Positions 1 through 7,829 of a stretch of 10,727 nt of DNA are shown piece by piece. Both the position numbers and the translations under genes were made by a program. The stretch's first letter is position 1, and every line of letters starts with the position of its first letter. Origin of the DNA: an uncultured Bacteroides sp. (GTDB taxonomy: Bacteria > Bacteroidota > Bacteroidia > Bacteroidales > Bacteroidaceae); contig CAJJYX010000113.1 in NCBI GenBank assembly GCA_905197435.1, positions 1 through 10,727 of the forward strand, in the 5' to 3' direction. Below the pieces are notes generated by a model. It worked only from the letters and a program-made list of their open reading frames with translations. It was not told the origin of the DNA and made no database searches.

Positions 1-1
1 A

Positions 2-469
2 GAGCAGGGTGGTTATCCGCCGTTGGCTTTCGGTTTCTCCGGCGGTTGGTTCTATATCAAGGCAAATTCGGATCGCCGTTGGCTGACAGACAAAACAGAC
101 CGTTGCAACGCAAGTCCTGAGAAAACGCCGGTAATGAAACCCGTAACTTCCAAGTACAAGTCGTCTACAATTGCCTATAAGATGCCTTTTGCCGATTTCC
201 CTAAAGATTGTTGGGTTACTTTTCGTGTTCATATCGACTGGACTACATACGGCAAAGAAGCTGAAAACATAGTGAAGCACGGTAAGCTGGATGTGCAAAT
301 GGAATACACCGACAAGAAGAAAACCGTTAAGGAGCACATCGTGAATAATGAAGTAATCCAGATAGGGCGTAATGATGATGACGGTTACTATTTTAAGTTC
401 GGCATATATCGTGTTGGCAACAGCACAGTGCCGGTATGCTACAACCTGGCAGGGTACAAGGAAGAGTGA
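2..469 (+). CDS. Heparin lyase I (PL13), C-terminal part, 5' end outside window
   Basis: This is the last 155 codons of a secreted or periplasmic polysaccharide lyase that cuts heparin and highly sulfated heparan sulfate by beta-elimination. The frame is open from base 2 and ends in TGA at 467-469. The residues closely match, from memory, the C-terminal part of Bacteroides thetaiotaomicron heparin lyase I (BT4675, about 376 residues), including the near-terminal run VPVCYNLAGY. The catalytic lysine and tyrosine reported for that enzyme (Lys353, Tyr357) correspond to the K and Y of YYFKFGIYR, encoded at 395-397 and 407-409. The preceding RNDDDG loop is also kept. Roughly 220 N-terminal residues, including signal peptide and the catalytic Gln and His, lie upstream of the window. 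In Bacteroides such lyases belong to glycosaminoglycan utilisation, but no SusC/SusD genes are visible here. The 3' end overlaps the convergent permease gene by 31 bases. Confidence 0.93.
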   Translation, partial: EQGGYPPLAFGFSGGWFYIKANSDRRWLTDKTDRCNASPEKTPVMKPVTSKYKSSTIAYKMPFADFPKDCWVTFRVHIDWTTYGKEAENIVKHGKLDVQMEYTDKKKTVKEHIVNNEVIQIGRNDDDGYYFKFGIYRVGNSTVPVCYNLAGYKEE

Positions 470-1665
470 TTCTTTCTGCTTTGTATGATTTGCCGGCGGT
501 AGACGAAGCAGGTGGTGAGGAAGTAAATTCCGGTTTGCATCCACAGGGCGCGGTATTCAAAAGCTACTTCGTTGAGTGTGGCTCCCATACTATTAATCCG
601 TACATAGCCGTTGATCCCGAATGTGGAAGGGAAGAGATAGGAAAAATATCTCCAGAATGAAGGCATTGCACTTCCCGGCCAGGAGATGCCGGACAGAAAC
701 AATAATGGTACGGAAGTGAACACAAACAACAACATGCAAGTTTCCCGGTTGCGTATGGCAATGGATGACGTCATTGCAAAAAAGATGCAAGCTGTCAGAT
801 AGGGTAGGGTAAACAGTGTCAGCACGCCGGGAATTGCGATTTGGTTGAGGCTGAAAAGACGGGGCACTACGCATAGTATATATACGGCTACCAACGAATA
901 AACCATAAAATAGCTCAGTCCTTTTCCCATTACAATGCGTAGTGTGCCGTTATAATGGCGGTTGATAGGGACTAAATCTTTGAACTGGTTGTGTTCGCGG
1001 GCTGTTCCGGCAGACAAGCCGATGCCGAGCAGAAGCGTCTGCTGGATAATCAATACCAATACAGCCGGAATCAGGAAGGCGGCAAATCCGTTGGTCGGGT
1101 TATAGAGGGCAACGTCTTCGTACTCTATGGGATGTGCCGTAATCTCGTCCTGGCGGGAGGTGGTATTGGCACTGCGTCTCATCTTGATTTCTGCGTTCAT
1201 GGCAAGTGACACATTGGTGTTGGCGGTCAGCACGGCTTTGTAGTACAGCAGTCCGCTCATGTCGCAAAAGATGCTTACCTGTGTCTGCTTACCGCGCACA
1301 ATGTCGTCACTGAAGGTAGAGGGGATGTAGATAATGCCGTATGCCTTGCGGTCTTTCAGCATCAGCCTGGCTTCCTCCATATCGGCGCAGTGGCTCACAA
1401 TGTTCACTTCCGGACTGGCATCCACTTTCCGGAGGTATTCGCGGCTCAACGATGAGCGTGAGTTATCCACCACGACGGTGGGCACCTCGTGTATGGCTTC
1501 ATTCGTGTAGATGAAAGCATATATCAGCGGATAGGTCAGCGGAACGAGCACGAAGAAGATGAGCACGCCCTGGTCGCGGAAGGTGGTGCGGAATTCCCGT
1601 TTCCATATATAGAACAAGTCATAAATGCCTTGTACAACTTTCTGTCTGAACGTCAGGTCTTTCAT
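439..1665 (-). CDS. ABC-2 type transporter permease, distal gene of export operon
   Basis: A 408-residue inner-membrane permease of the ABC-2 family (YhhJ/YbhR type), which normally moves drugs or other hydrophobic or envelope substrates when driven by an ABC ATPase. The topology is typical: a cytoplasmic start with WKREFRTTFRD, a first membrane helix near 33-53, a large periplasmic domain (about 55-190, including PTVVVDNSRSSLS), then five membrane helices near 194-215, 245-267, 281-301, 309-328 and 371-389. The ATG overlaps the stop of the preceding permease as TAATG, so the two are probably translationally coupled and act as a heterodimer. The last ten or so codons overlap the convergent heparin lyase gene. 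The substrate cannot be told from sequence. Confidence 0.92.
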   Translation of the reverse strand: MKDLTFRQKVVQGIYDLFYIWKREFRTTFRDQGVLIFFVLVPLTYPLIYAFIYTNEAIHEVPTVVVDNSRSSLSREYLRKVDASPEVNIVSHCADMEEARLMLKDRKAYGIIYIPSTFSDDIVRGKQTQVSIFCDMSGLLYYKAVLTANTNVSLAMNAEIKMRRSANTTSRQDEITAHPIEYEDVALYNPTNGFAAFLIPAVLVLIIQQTLLLGIGLSAGTAREHNQFKDLVPINRHYNGTLRIVMGKGLSYFMVYSLVAVYILCVVPRLFSLNQIAIPGVLTLFTLPYLTACIFFAMTSSIAIRNRETCMLLFVFTSVPLLFLSGISWPGSAMPSFWRYFSYLFPSTFGINGYVRINSMGATLNEVAFEYRALWMQTGIYFLTTCFVYRRQIIQSRKNHSSLYPARL

Positions 1666-2846
1666 TAGGGCATGTATTTATAGTAAACCAATGCTCCTTT
1701 CAGCCTGTGGGCTATGAGGAACGGTAGCATCATGAAGATAAGCAGCGCTATGTAGTTGACCCACGAATAAATCATGGGATAGCCATTCAGTGCCTGATCC
1801 ACATAAATCAGGAAATAGTGGCGCAGGGGGAACAGGTTTGCCAATGCCTGCAATACGGGGTGCATGCCCATGGCAGGGAATGACAATCCGCACATGGAAA
1901 AGGAGAGGACTCCCCATAGGGAAGCAAAACTGAGTCCCAGGCGCAGGGTGGGCAGGGTTCCTATCATCAATACTCCCATGCCTTGCGATGCCAGTACCAG
2001 GCAAAGGGTGGCAAACAGCATCGGCAGGATGCCGCTGTTGCAGGGGAAATGGAGGAAACCGTAGAGGTACACATTATATAATATCCCCATCAGGAAGAAT
2101 AGGGCGGTGTGTGGAAGCAGCTTGCCGGCAAGGGAAATCCAGATGGAATTGTTGCCCGTGCGCAACCATTCGCGGGCGGTGCGGTCTTTTATCTCGACTC
2201 CGATGGAGTAGACGGTCACCATGAAGATGAGCAGCATCAGTACGCCCGGTGCAAAGGTGTTGCACAGGTATACGGAGTAGTTCAGCCACGGGTTATTGAG
2301 CGGATGCGTATCTATGACGATGGGCTGGAGGAAAGCCATTGCCTGTTCCTCGGTGGCTCCTTTGGCATATAATGCGGTACGGGCGGCGGCTCCCGATGCC
2401 AGTTCGCTCATCATCTTCATGTCTTTGAAGAGCAGTGAACCTGCGATGAGCAGGGTGTTGTTGGTGTAGAAGGAGAGTTTGGGCTGCCGTTGTGCCTGAG
2501 CTTTGGCAGAGGTCCCTTCCGGGATATAATAGAAACCGTAAATCTCTCCGCGCTGCATGGCAGTACGGGCTTCATTGATGGTGGGGTAGTGTGCCACGAC
2601 GGCAGTCTGTTCAAAAGCATCCAGATTGCGTGCCAACTGGCGGGAAGTAGCGCTCAAATCCTGGTCTACCACCCCTACGGGCATATTTGTAGGCAGCCCG
2701 GAACTCATCAGCGTGGTGAAGAATATATAGCAGAACAGCGGTGCTATCACCATGCAAAACAGGTATAACGGGCGGGAAACAAGACGGCGGCATTCGCGTT
2801 TCACCACATTCCACAAAGCCATATATTTCCTATCCTTCCCCATCAT
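1665..2846 (-). CDS. ABC-2 type transporter permease, proximal of the tandem pair
   Basis: A 393-residue inner-membrane permease of the same family as the next gene. A short cytoplasmic segment (VVKRECRRLVSRPLY) precedes membrane helix 1 (about 27-49). A periplasmic domain follows (about 50-190, with PVGVVDQDLSATSRQ, the counterpart of the VVDNSRSSLS stretch in its partner). Helices near 196-217, 241-263, 274-296, 303-325 and 362-380 complete six. No Walker A, signature or Walker B motif is present, so it is a pure permease, not an RbbA-like fusion with its own ATPase. The gene begins 28 bases after the HlyD stop. The start is uncertain: ATG at 2844-2846 gives the longest form, but ATG at 2820-2822 (M9) is preceded by a better purine-rich stretch (GGGGAAGGATAGGAAA) and may be the true start. 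Confidence 0.92.
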   Translation of the reverse strand: MMGKDRKYMALWNVVKRECRRLVSRPLYLFCMVIAPLFCYIFFTTLMSSGLPTNMPVGVVDQDLSATSRQLARNLDAFEQTAVVAHYPTINEARTAMQRGEIYGFYYIPEGTSAKAQAQRQPKLSFYTNNTLLIAGSLLFKDMKMMSELASGAAARTALYAKGATEEQAMAFLQPIVIDTHPLNNPWLNYSVYLCNTFAPGVLMLLIFMVTVYSIGVEIKDRTAREWLRTGNNSIWISLAGKLLPHTALFFLMGILYNVYLYGFLHFPCNSGILPMLFATLCLVLASQGMGVLMIGTLPTLRLGLSFASLWGVLSFSMCGLSFPAMGMHPVLQALANLFPLRHYFLIYVDQALNGYPMIYSWVNYIALLIFMMLPFLIAHRLKGALVYYKYMP

Positions 2847-2874
2847 CCCTAATCATTAATCCCTAACCCCTTAA

Positions 2875-3861
2875 TCACTTCCTCAATATCACACTCATCC
2901 CCGGACGCAGCCCTTCCACCTTCTCCTGAGGAGCGGCTTTTATCCCGAATGTCTTCAGGTCGAACTGTCCGGTAGTCTTGGTTGCTTTCCAGGCGGCATA
3001 CGTGCCGAGGTCTTTCATATAATATACTTTCAAGCGTATATTCTTGTCGAGTGCGGGAATGAATGCTTCAAACTCGGTGTTCATGCCCAGCCCTTGCAGC
3101 AAGTCTTCGCGTACATTGAATGTCACCCACATATCGTCCAAAATGGCGATGTTCATGATAGGGGCACCCGTGCCGACCAGCTCGCCGACTTTGGGGAATA
3201 TCTCGGACACCTCACCGGCAGTCTGTGCGATGAGGTAGGTCTCCTTGATGTACGATTCAACTTCTGCCACAGCGCCTTTGGCACGTTCCACTAAAGCGGC
3301 GGCGGCGGCTTTGTCTTCGCGCTCCGCACCGTTCTTGGCCATATCATACTGGGCCTTGGCGGCTTTCTCGGTAGCCCGGGCAGCATTGCGTTGGGCGGTA
3401 ACCTCGTCGAGTTTCTGCGCGGACATCACACCTTGGTCGTGCAGGCTCTTTACGCGCTTGTAGGACTTCTCGGAAATCTCCAGTCCGGCTTGTGCCTTTT
3501 GCCACATTTCATAGGCAGCTTGTATCTGTTCCCGGCGTGCGCCTTTCAGGGCTTTTTCGTTCTGGGCTTGTGCGGCAGATTCGGCGGCGCGTGCCTGTTC
3601 CAGTTTGGCATGTACGTCCGGAGCCTCCAGGATGGCGAGGGTGTCTCCGGCTTGTACGCTTTGTCCCTCTTTTACGCGGAATTCCAGAATACGTCCCGGT
3701 ACTTTGCTCGACACACGGTATTCTGTTACATCTGCTTGTCCCTGCACAATCTCCGGCCCTTTGCGCAGCATGAAGAACCCTACGAGGGCAACAATGGCAA
3801 TGACTCCCGTCATCGTGAGGAATGCCAGCAGCATATTGCTGTTTTGTGATTTTGTATCCAT
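2875..3861 (-). CDS. HlyD-family periplasmic adaptor (membrane fusion protein)
   Basis: A 328-residue adaptor that would link the inner-membrane permeases to the TolC-like channel. The N terminus is cytoplasmic with one membrane anchor at about 9-32 and no lipobox. The first half of a biotinyl-lipoyl-like domain is at about 51-83 (KVPGRILEFRVKEGQSVQAG). A long Ala/Gln/Glu/Lys-rich alpha-helical hairpin spans about 84-205, and the second lipoyl half is at about 207-238 (AGEVSEIFPKVGELVGTG). The rest is beta-barrel, ending in the family-typical LRPGMSVILRK. Length and domain order match YhiI/EmrA-like adaptors of ABC or MFS pumps. The flanking ABC-2 permeases make an ABC partner much more likely. 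It starts 38 bases after the TolC-like stop, in the same operon. Confidence 0.95.
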   Translation of the reverse strand: MDTKSQNSNMLLAFLTMTGVIAIVALVGFFMLRKGPEIVQGQADVTEYRVSSKVPGRILEFRVKEGQSVQAGDTLAILEAPDVHAKLEQARAAESAAQAQNEKALKGARREQIQAAYEMWQKAQAGLEISEKSYKRVKSLHDQGVMSAQKLDEVTAQRNAARATEKAAKAQYDMAKNGAEREDKAAAAALVERAKGAVAEVESYIKETYLIAQTAGEVSEIFPKVGELVGTGAPIMNIAILDDMWVTFNVREDLLQGLGMNTEFEAFIPALDKNIRLKVYYMKDLGTYAAWKATKTTGQFDLKTFGIKAAPQEKVEGLRPGMSVILRK

Positions 3862-3899
3862 TTTATGATTTTGCTGTTATTACTTCGCTACGTCGGGAG

Positions 3900-5369
3900 T
3901 TATCGGTTCCCGATGCTTAATTCTCCCGTTGCCTTTCTCAGATAGATTTCCGTCAGTTTCACGTCGATCTGGGCATCTATCTTTTCCGACTGGGCAGAAA
4001 GCCATGCAGTGTGTGCTTCGAGTACATTGCTTGCCGGTATTACGCCTTCCTCAAAACCGAGAGTGGCATACCTTAGGTTTTCGTTGGCTTTTTCCAGGTT
4101 CTTTTCGGCCATGGTCAGTTTCTTGGCGGCTTCATTCACTTGGAAAGCCGACTGGTTGACTTGCAGCTCGATTTTCTCTTTGGCGTCATCCAGTTGGTAT
4201 TGGGCGATGCGTGCTTCCGACTTGGCTGCTTTTACTTTATAGATACCTTCGCCCCAATGCCAGATGGGTACCGATACCATGACGCCCACATTCCACATTC
4301 CTTTGAACTTCTTCTCGAAACTGTTGAAGACAGAGGGGTTGGTAGCCATGTAGCTGCCCATCAGCGCTACGGAAGGAAGGTATTCCGAACGGGCGACGTT
4401 TACTTTCTGCTTGTAAATCTGTGTGGCAAGTTCCAGGCTGCGCACTTCGGGGCGGGTGGCATAAACGCTGTTGATGTCGATCGTATTGTTTGCCGGGGCT
4501 GCGGGAGCCAGGTCTTCCTTCTGCTCGTCTGTCAGCGTGACGGGAGTGGAGAGGTCGAGGCCGCACAGCTGGCACAGCAGCATCCGGGCAAGGCTCAGGC
4601 CGTCGGTCACTTTTGTCAGGGTCATTTCGGCTTCGTTCACCTTTACTTTGATGGAGAGTCCGTCGGCTTTGGTGGCAACGCCCTCGGCAATCATTTTGTC
4701 GACATCGCTGTCGAGCTTCTGCAATAGTTTCAAGTACCCCTCCGCCAGCTTCTTTTTGTGGGCGAGGGACACTACCTGCCAGTATGCCTGGTCTGTGCTC
4801 AGGATTACTTCCTGCATGCCGGTGTTGTGCTGCTGGCGTGCCAGCTCTTCGGCATATCTGGTGATTTTGTTGTAGGCGCGTATCTTGCCGCCCATATAGA
4901 GGGGTTGGGTCAAGGTCAGGGCGCCTGCATACATGTTGCGGGTATCTGTACGGAAAGCATCGGCCAGTGATTGCCCTGCACCGTCGAGGGCGCTTATCAG
5001 GCTTTGCCCCAAAGCCGGCAGTTGGCTTGCTATCTCCGGATGAAGCTGCGCTATGGTCTGGGCAGCTTGCTGCAATGGCTCGCTGAGGCTTGTGCCCAAT
5101 CCGGACAAGGCGCCTTTCTGGGCATCACTGAGGATAGACAACTCTTTCTGGCTGCGCATGTACCCACCGGTGGCCGAGATATTGGGAAGGTAATTGGTGA
5201 ATGCCGCTTTTTTCTGATAATGTGCAGCGTTGATTTTTTCCTGGCTTATCAGCAGTTCTTTGTTGTTGGAGATTGCCAATGCACGGCAACTATCCAAGTT
5301 CAATGCTTCCTGGGCTGCCATGGAAGAGGCCAGGTATGCCAAACTGATGAAACAGAAGAACTTTTTCAT
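3900..5369 (-). CDS. TolC-family outer-membrane efflux channel
   Basis: A 489-residue outer-membrane protein and first gene of the export operon. A signal peptide (MKKFFCFISLAYLASSMAAQ) is cleaved near residue 19-20. The mature protein shows the two-fold repeat of TolC proteins. Repeat 1 has strands near 59-70 (NYLPNISATGGY) and 147-163 (YAGALTLTQPLYMGGKI), and repeat 2 near 329-342 (EYLPSVALMGSYMA) and 359-376 (WNVGVMVSVPIWHWGEGI). Long helices between and after them form the periplasmic tunnel, and the C terminus carries the usual GVIPASNVLEAH segment. An Ala/Gln/Leu/Ser-rich insert of about 65 residues (77-140) sits between the two strands of repeat 1, where an extracellular loop is expected. 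The start ATG follows an A/T-rich leader and lies about 65 bases after the predicted transcription start. Confidence 0.95.
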   Translation of the reverse strand: MKKFFCFISLAYLASSMAAQEALNLDSCRALAISNNKELLISQEKINAAHYQKKAAFTNYLPNISATGGYMRSQKELSILSDAQKGALSGLGTSLSEPLQQAAQTIAQLHPEIASQLPALGQSLISALDGAGQSLADAFRTDTRNMYAGALTLTQPLYMGGKIRAYNKITRYAEELARQQHNTGMQEVILSTDQAYWQVVSLAHKKKLAEGYLKLLQKLDSDVDKMIAEGVATKADGLSIKVKVNEAEMTLTKVTDGLSLARMLLCQLCGLDLSTPVTLTDEQKEDLAPAAPANNTIDINSVYATRPEVRSLELATQIYKQKVNVARSEYLPSVALMGSYMATNPSVFNSFEKKFKGMWNVGVMVSVPIWHWGEGIYKVKAAKSEARIAQYQLDDAKEKIELQVNQSAFQVNEAAKKLTMAEKNLEKANENLRYATLGFEEGVIPASNVLEAHTAWLSAQSEKIDAQIDVKLTEIYLRKATGELSIGNR

Positions 5370-5440
5370 TGGATGATATATTTATTTTAGGTGGTGAATC
5401 TGCCGCCTATACGACAACAATAATTGCATAAACAACGATG

Positions 5441-5471
5441 CAAATGTATAGGCTTTCAATGATATCGCAAA
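5441..5471 (-). promoter_or_regulatory. Bacteroides-type promoter of the TolC-HlyD-permease operon
   Basis: On the minus strand the -33 box TTTG (complement of CAAA at 5468-5471) is separated by exactly 19 bases from TACATTTG (complement of CAAATGTA at 5441-5448). This is a full match to the Bacteroides primary sigma factor consensus TTTG-N19-TAnnTTTG. It lies 72 bases before the TolC-like start codon, which predicts a transcription start near 5434 and a leader of about 65 bases. No operator-like palindrome is obvious beside it, and no regulator gene adjoins the operon. Confidence 0.8.
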
Positions 5472-5501
5472 ATAATTTAAACTTTTTTTAGAGCCGGTTC
5501 G

Positions 5502-5653
5502 GATTTTCTTCATCCTTCTTTTGAGAGTTCTTTCTGAAGATGCTTTCCTATTTTTATGAGGAGCATAGCGGGCTATGTGGCGGATAAAGAGAGGAAAACG
5601 GAGAGGAAAGAGCTCTCAAAAGAAGCTGAAGCAATATTTCTTGAGGAAAAATC
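5502..5653. repeat. 152-base imperfect inverted repeat filling an intergenic gap
   Basis: Perfect 13-base arms CTTCTTTTGAGAG (5515-5527) and CTCTCAAAAGAAG (5613-5625) form the strongest part. Pairing continues inward with TTCTTTC against GAAAGAG (one mismatch), TTTCCT (5544-5549) with AGGAAA (5592-5597), TTTAT with ATAAA, and a tip CATAG-CGGG-CTATG (5564-5577). Outer arms GATTTTCTTCA (5502-5512) and TGAGGAAAAATC (5642-5653) also pair with one wobble and a bulge. The transcript of the upstream gene runs straight into it, so it may end or protect that mRNA. No U-run follows it on the minus strand, so it is not a textbook terminator. A degenerate MITE is the other reading. Confidence 0.6.
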
Positions 5654-5663
5654 AAACAGGTTC

Positions 5664-6542
5664 TTAGTCGAGTGCGAATGACTGTGAGCCGATAAGGGTG
5701 CCGTCGGCAAAAATGTCTACGCGGTAAGTGCCTGCATAGAGGTATTCTTCCACATCCCAATACACGGTGACGGCTTGTTCCTCACCATTGTATTCTATAT
5801 ACTTTTTGATGGAATATGCCAGTTCCCGGTTCTCGTATGGGAATGTGTTCTGCGGGCTTTTGGTCAGCACATCGTTGTCGGGCTTGGTGATGCGGATATA
5901 AAGGGTGCGTTCTCCGGTCTCTGCAGTGATGTTCTTCACAATGGAGAAGTTGATTTTGAATTTCACGATGTCCTTTACCTTCTTGGCTGTCTTGCCGCGT
6001 TTGTTGGTGGCTTGCACGGAGATGTTGGTGGCATCCAGTTGTGCGGCGAGGGTCACGGTCTTGGTCAGGTTCTTCTTTTCCTCGGACAGGTTGCTGATTT
6101 GCCGGGAAGCGGCGTTGTACTTTTGGGTGACGTCGGCAATGATTTCCTTCTGCTGGGCAGTCAGGCGGTTCAGCGAGTCAATCTGGTTGATGTAGCCTAT
6201 CATGATTTTGCGCAGGGAAGCCAGTTCGTTTTTCAGACGGCGTATCTCTGTGGCATTGCTGCTCTTCACGGTACGCAGTTCTTCCAGCAGCCGTTGGGTT
6301 TTCAGTTGTTCCTGCTCCAGCAGTACGGAGAGGGAGTCGTTGGAAACGGTCAGTTTCAACTCGTCATATTGCCTGGCGAAGTCTGTGTATTGGTTCTCAA
6401 GGTCTTCTTTGTCCAGGTTGAATTCCATCACCAACTCCTTGTTGGTTTGTTTTTCGGAAATCAGCAGGATGGTGACTGCTATTAGCAGCAGTACGAGGAA
6501 GCTGCCTGCCGCGATGATGAGTTTATTGTTCTTATTTGCCAT
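5664..6542 (-). CDS. Single-pass membrane protein with long coiled coil, function unknown
   Basis: A 292-residue protein I do not recognise as a characterised family; similar conserved hypothetical proteins are common in Bacteroidales. A short basic start (MANKNNK) is followed by one membrane helix at about 8-28, which would be an uncleaved anchor with the rest in the periplasm. Residues about 35-165 are a charged heptad-rich coiled coil (for example LLEELRTVKSSNATEIRRLKNE in part and LTAQQKEIIADVTQ). A basic hinge (KRGKTAKKVK, 181-190) leads to a C-terminal beta-rich domain (about 191-292) with strands such as RTLYIRITKPD and TYRVDIFADG. The coiled coil invites SMC-like database labels, but there is no ATPase motif. 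It starts 27 bases after the nucleotidyltransferase stop, so the two are co-transcribed. Confidence 0.88.
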   Translation of the reverse strand: MANKNNKLIIAAGSFLVLLLIAVTILLISEKQTNKELVMEFNLDKEDLENQYTDFARQYDELKLTVSNDSLSVLLEQEQLKTQRLLEELRTVKSSNATEIRRLKNELASLRKIMIGYINQIDSLNRLTAQQKEIIADVTQKYNAASRQISNLSEEKKNLTKTVTLAAQLDATNISVQATNKRGKTAKKVKDIVKFKINFSIVKNITAETGERTLYIRITKPDNDVLTKSPQNTFPYENRELAYSIKKYIEYNGEEQAVTVYWDVEEYLYAGTYRVDIFADGTLIGSQSFALD

Positions 6543-6569
6543 AAGAGTGTGTAATTGATGGTTCGTTTT

Positions 6570-7691
6570 TTATTTGTTACTGAATTTATGATTCCACTGT
6601 GCCTGGGCGGAATGAAGGAAAAGCATGAACGGATACCAGCGTGCTTCGGCAGGAGCCAAAGCGCCCAGCTCGCGGCATCGTCTGCAGGCGCGTGCGAACG
6701 TATACCATTTGCCGCTCCAATATCCTTTGGGGCGCTGCTTGCGGTTGGTGTCAAACTGCCCGAAGTTTCCTCCTTGCCAGATGTCTTCCAATAGCCAGTC
6801 GCCCGTAGGAATGTCTTTTTCGGAGTAGGCCACCGGAAGGTCTTCCACCGGAAGGTGCAGGTACTTCACGGCAACGACGCCGAAAACCTTGGCTGCTTCC
6901 GTCAATCCCATCTTCCGCAGCAGCTCTTTCACCTCTTGTCTGTCGATGTTGTCTTTTTGGTGATGGAGCAGGGAGGCCCAGTCGCATACTTGGCGCAGGC
7001 CGATGCCTTCGTTCAGGAAGTGGAGGGCGGAGTGGGTCAGTATATACACTGTCTCAAACGACAGGGGAGGGAGGGTCACTTGGCAATCCCCCACTTGAAG
7101 CGGTCTGCACAGATTGGTGTTATGCCATCTTTCTATCTCTTTTTGCAGGAACCTGTCGGCCGACGGTGAGCTGAGGCGGGTGAGTATGCGGTGGTTCTCG
7201 ATGGTCACTCCATGCCACTCTATGGAAGTATGCTTATGGTTTTCTTCGTGTTCGCCGGCGGCTTCCATGCGCAACAAGCGGTTGACCTTGGCGTAGTTGT
7301 CTTTTCCTATGTAAAGGTCTATGTCTCCGCACTGCCTGTGCAGCGGATTCCGGTAGTTCTGTGCCACTCCCTGCCCTTTCAGCAGCACGGGCTCCACGCC
7401 GTTGGCGCGGCAGAGGGCGTATACATTGGCGAGTTCGCGGTTCAGCAGGCGGTTGTTTTCCTCGATTTGCAGCAATGTGTTGCACCATTTCAGGTAGAGC
7501 ATGCGTGGAGGGCGCTTTTCGGCGGGCAGCGTCTGTATGCCGTCAAGCATTATGCCCATCAAGGCTTGTGTGCGTGCCGATTTATAAAGTTGCGCCCAGT
7601 CCGTATGTTCGTCAAACAGGCGGGCATCTGCTTCCGTGCCCCACAGGCCGGATTGCACAAGGGTGAAAAACTGCTGTTGTATGATTGTCAT
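6570..7691 (-). CDS. Nucleotidyltransferase-like protein, PF14907 (NTP_transf_5) type
   Basis: A 373-residue cytoplasmic protein with the polymerase-beta-like nucleotidyltransferase signature. A lysine-glycine segment PVLLKGQG (101-108) is followed by RQCGDIDLYI (119-128), which supplies the metal-binding D123-x-D125 pair. IEWHGVTIENHRIL (157-170) is the likely third acidic/His segment of this family. The substrate is unknown; the family recurs near PqqD-like proteins, HPr-kinase-like proteins and lasso-peptide genes, which suggests AMP or phosphate transfer to a peptide or small molecule, but that is inference. The ATG at 7689-7691 follows AATAGGAAT and lies about 33 bases after the predicted transcription start. 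A longer in-frame TTG start at 7731-7733 would fall inside the -7 box and is discounted. It is the first gene of a two-gene operon and divergent from the PqqD-like gene. Confidence 0.88.
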   Translation of the reverse strand: MTIIQQQFFTLVQSGLWGTEADARLFDEHTDWAQLYKSARTQALMGIMLDGIQTLPAEKRPPRMLYLKWCNTLLQIEENNRLLNRELANVYALCRANGVEPVLLKGQGVAQNYRNPLHRQCGDIDLYIGKDNYAKVNRLLRMEAAGEHEENHKHTSIEWHGVTIENHRILTRLSSPSADRFLQKEIERWHNTNLCRPLQVGDCQVTLPPLSFETVYILTHSALHFLNEGIGLRQVCDWASLLHHQKDNIDRQEVKELLRKMGLTEAAKVFGVVAVKYLHLPVEDLPVAYSEKDIPTGDWLLEDIWQGGNFGQFDTNRKQRPKGYWSGKWYTFARACRRCRELGALAPAEARWYPFMLFLHSAQAQWNHKFSNK

Positions 7692-7730
7692 ATTCCTATT
7701 TTCTGAATTCCTGGCTTCTCTTCGCCTCGG

Positions 7731-7738
7731 CAAAGATA
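7731..7738 (-). promoter_or_regulatory. -7 box for the nucleotidyltransferase operon
   Basis: The minus strand reads TATCTTTG here (CAAAGATA on the plus strand), an exact match to the Bacteroides -7 consensus TAnnTTTG, 39 bases before the chosen ATG. No TTTG is found at the expected -33 spacing, so the promoter is only half supported by sequence. Confidence 0.55.
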
Positions 7739-7821
7739 AGGATAATTTCGGAAAAGGCGATACTACACTTCCTTTCTGCGTGATAATTGGTGATTGTTTT
7801 CGCTTTTTGAGCTGGAATGTT

Positions 7822-7829
7822 TATCTTTG
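7822..7829 (+). promoter_or_regulatory. -7 box for the PqqD-like gene
   Basis: TATCTTTG matches TAnnTTTG exactly and ends 33 bases before the ATG at 7863, predicting a leader of about 27 bases. The -33 region is only T-rich (TTTT at 7797-7800, 21 bases upstream). This box and the one at 7731-7738 are the same octamer on opposite strands, 83 bases apart, in the shared divergent region. Confidence 0.6.

Noticed and set aside
4140..4727. 195-codon plus-strand ORF antisense to the TolC-like gene
   Set aside because: The minus-strand gene is unambiguous, and this frame has no recognisable fold or upstream signal.
5775..6485. 236-codon plus-strand ORF antisense to the coiled-coil protein gene
   Set aside because: Its Gly/Val/Leu/Phe/Gln-rich content is what antisense reading of Lys/Glu/Asn/Leu-rich coiled-coil codons gives. 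It has no promoter and no domain.
7692..7733. Longer nucleotidyltransferase start at TTG 7731-7733
   Set aside because: The TTG lies in the -7 box CAAAGATA, and the added residues (MPRRREARNSENRN) are not family-like. ATG at 7689-7691 has an AGGA-like leader.
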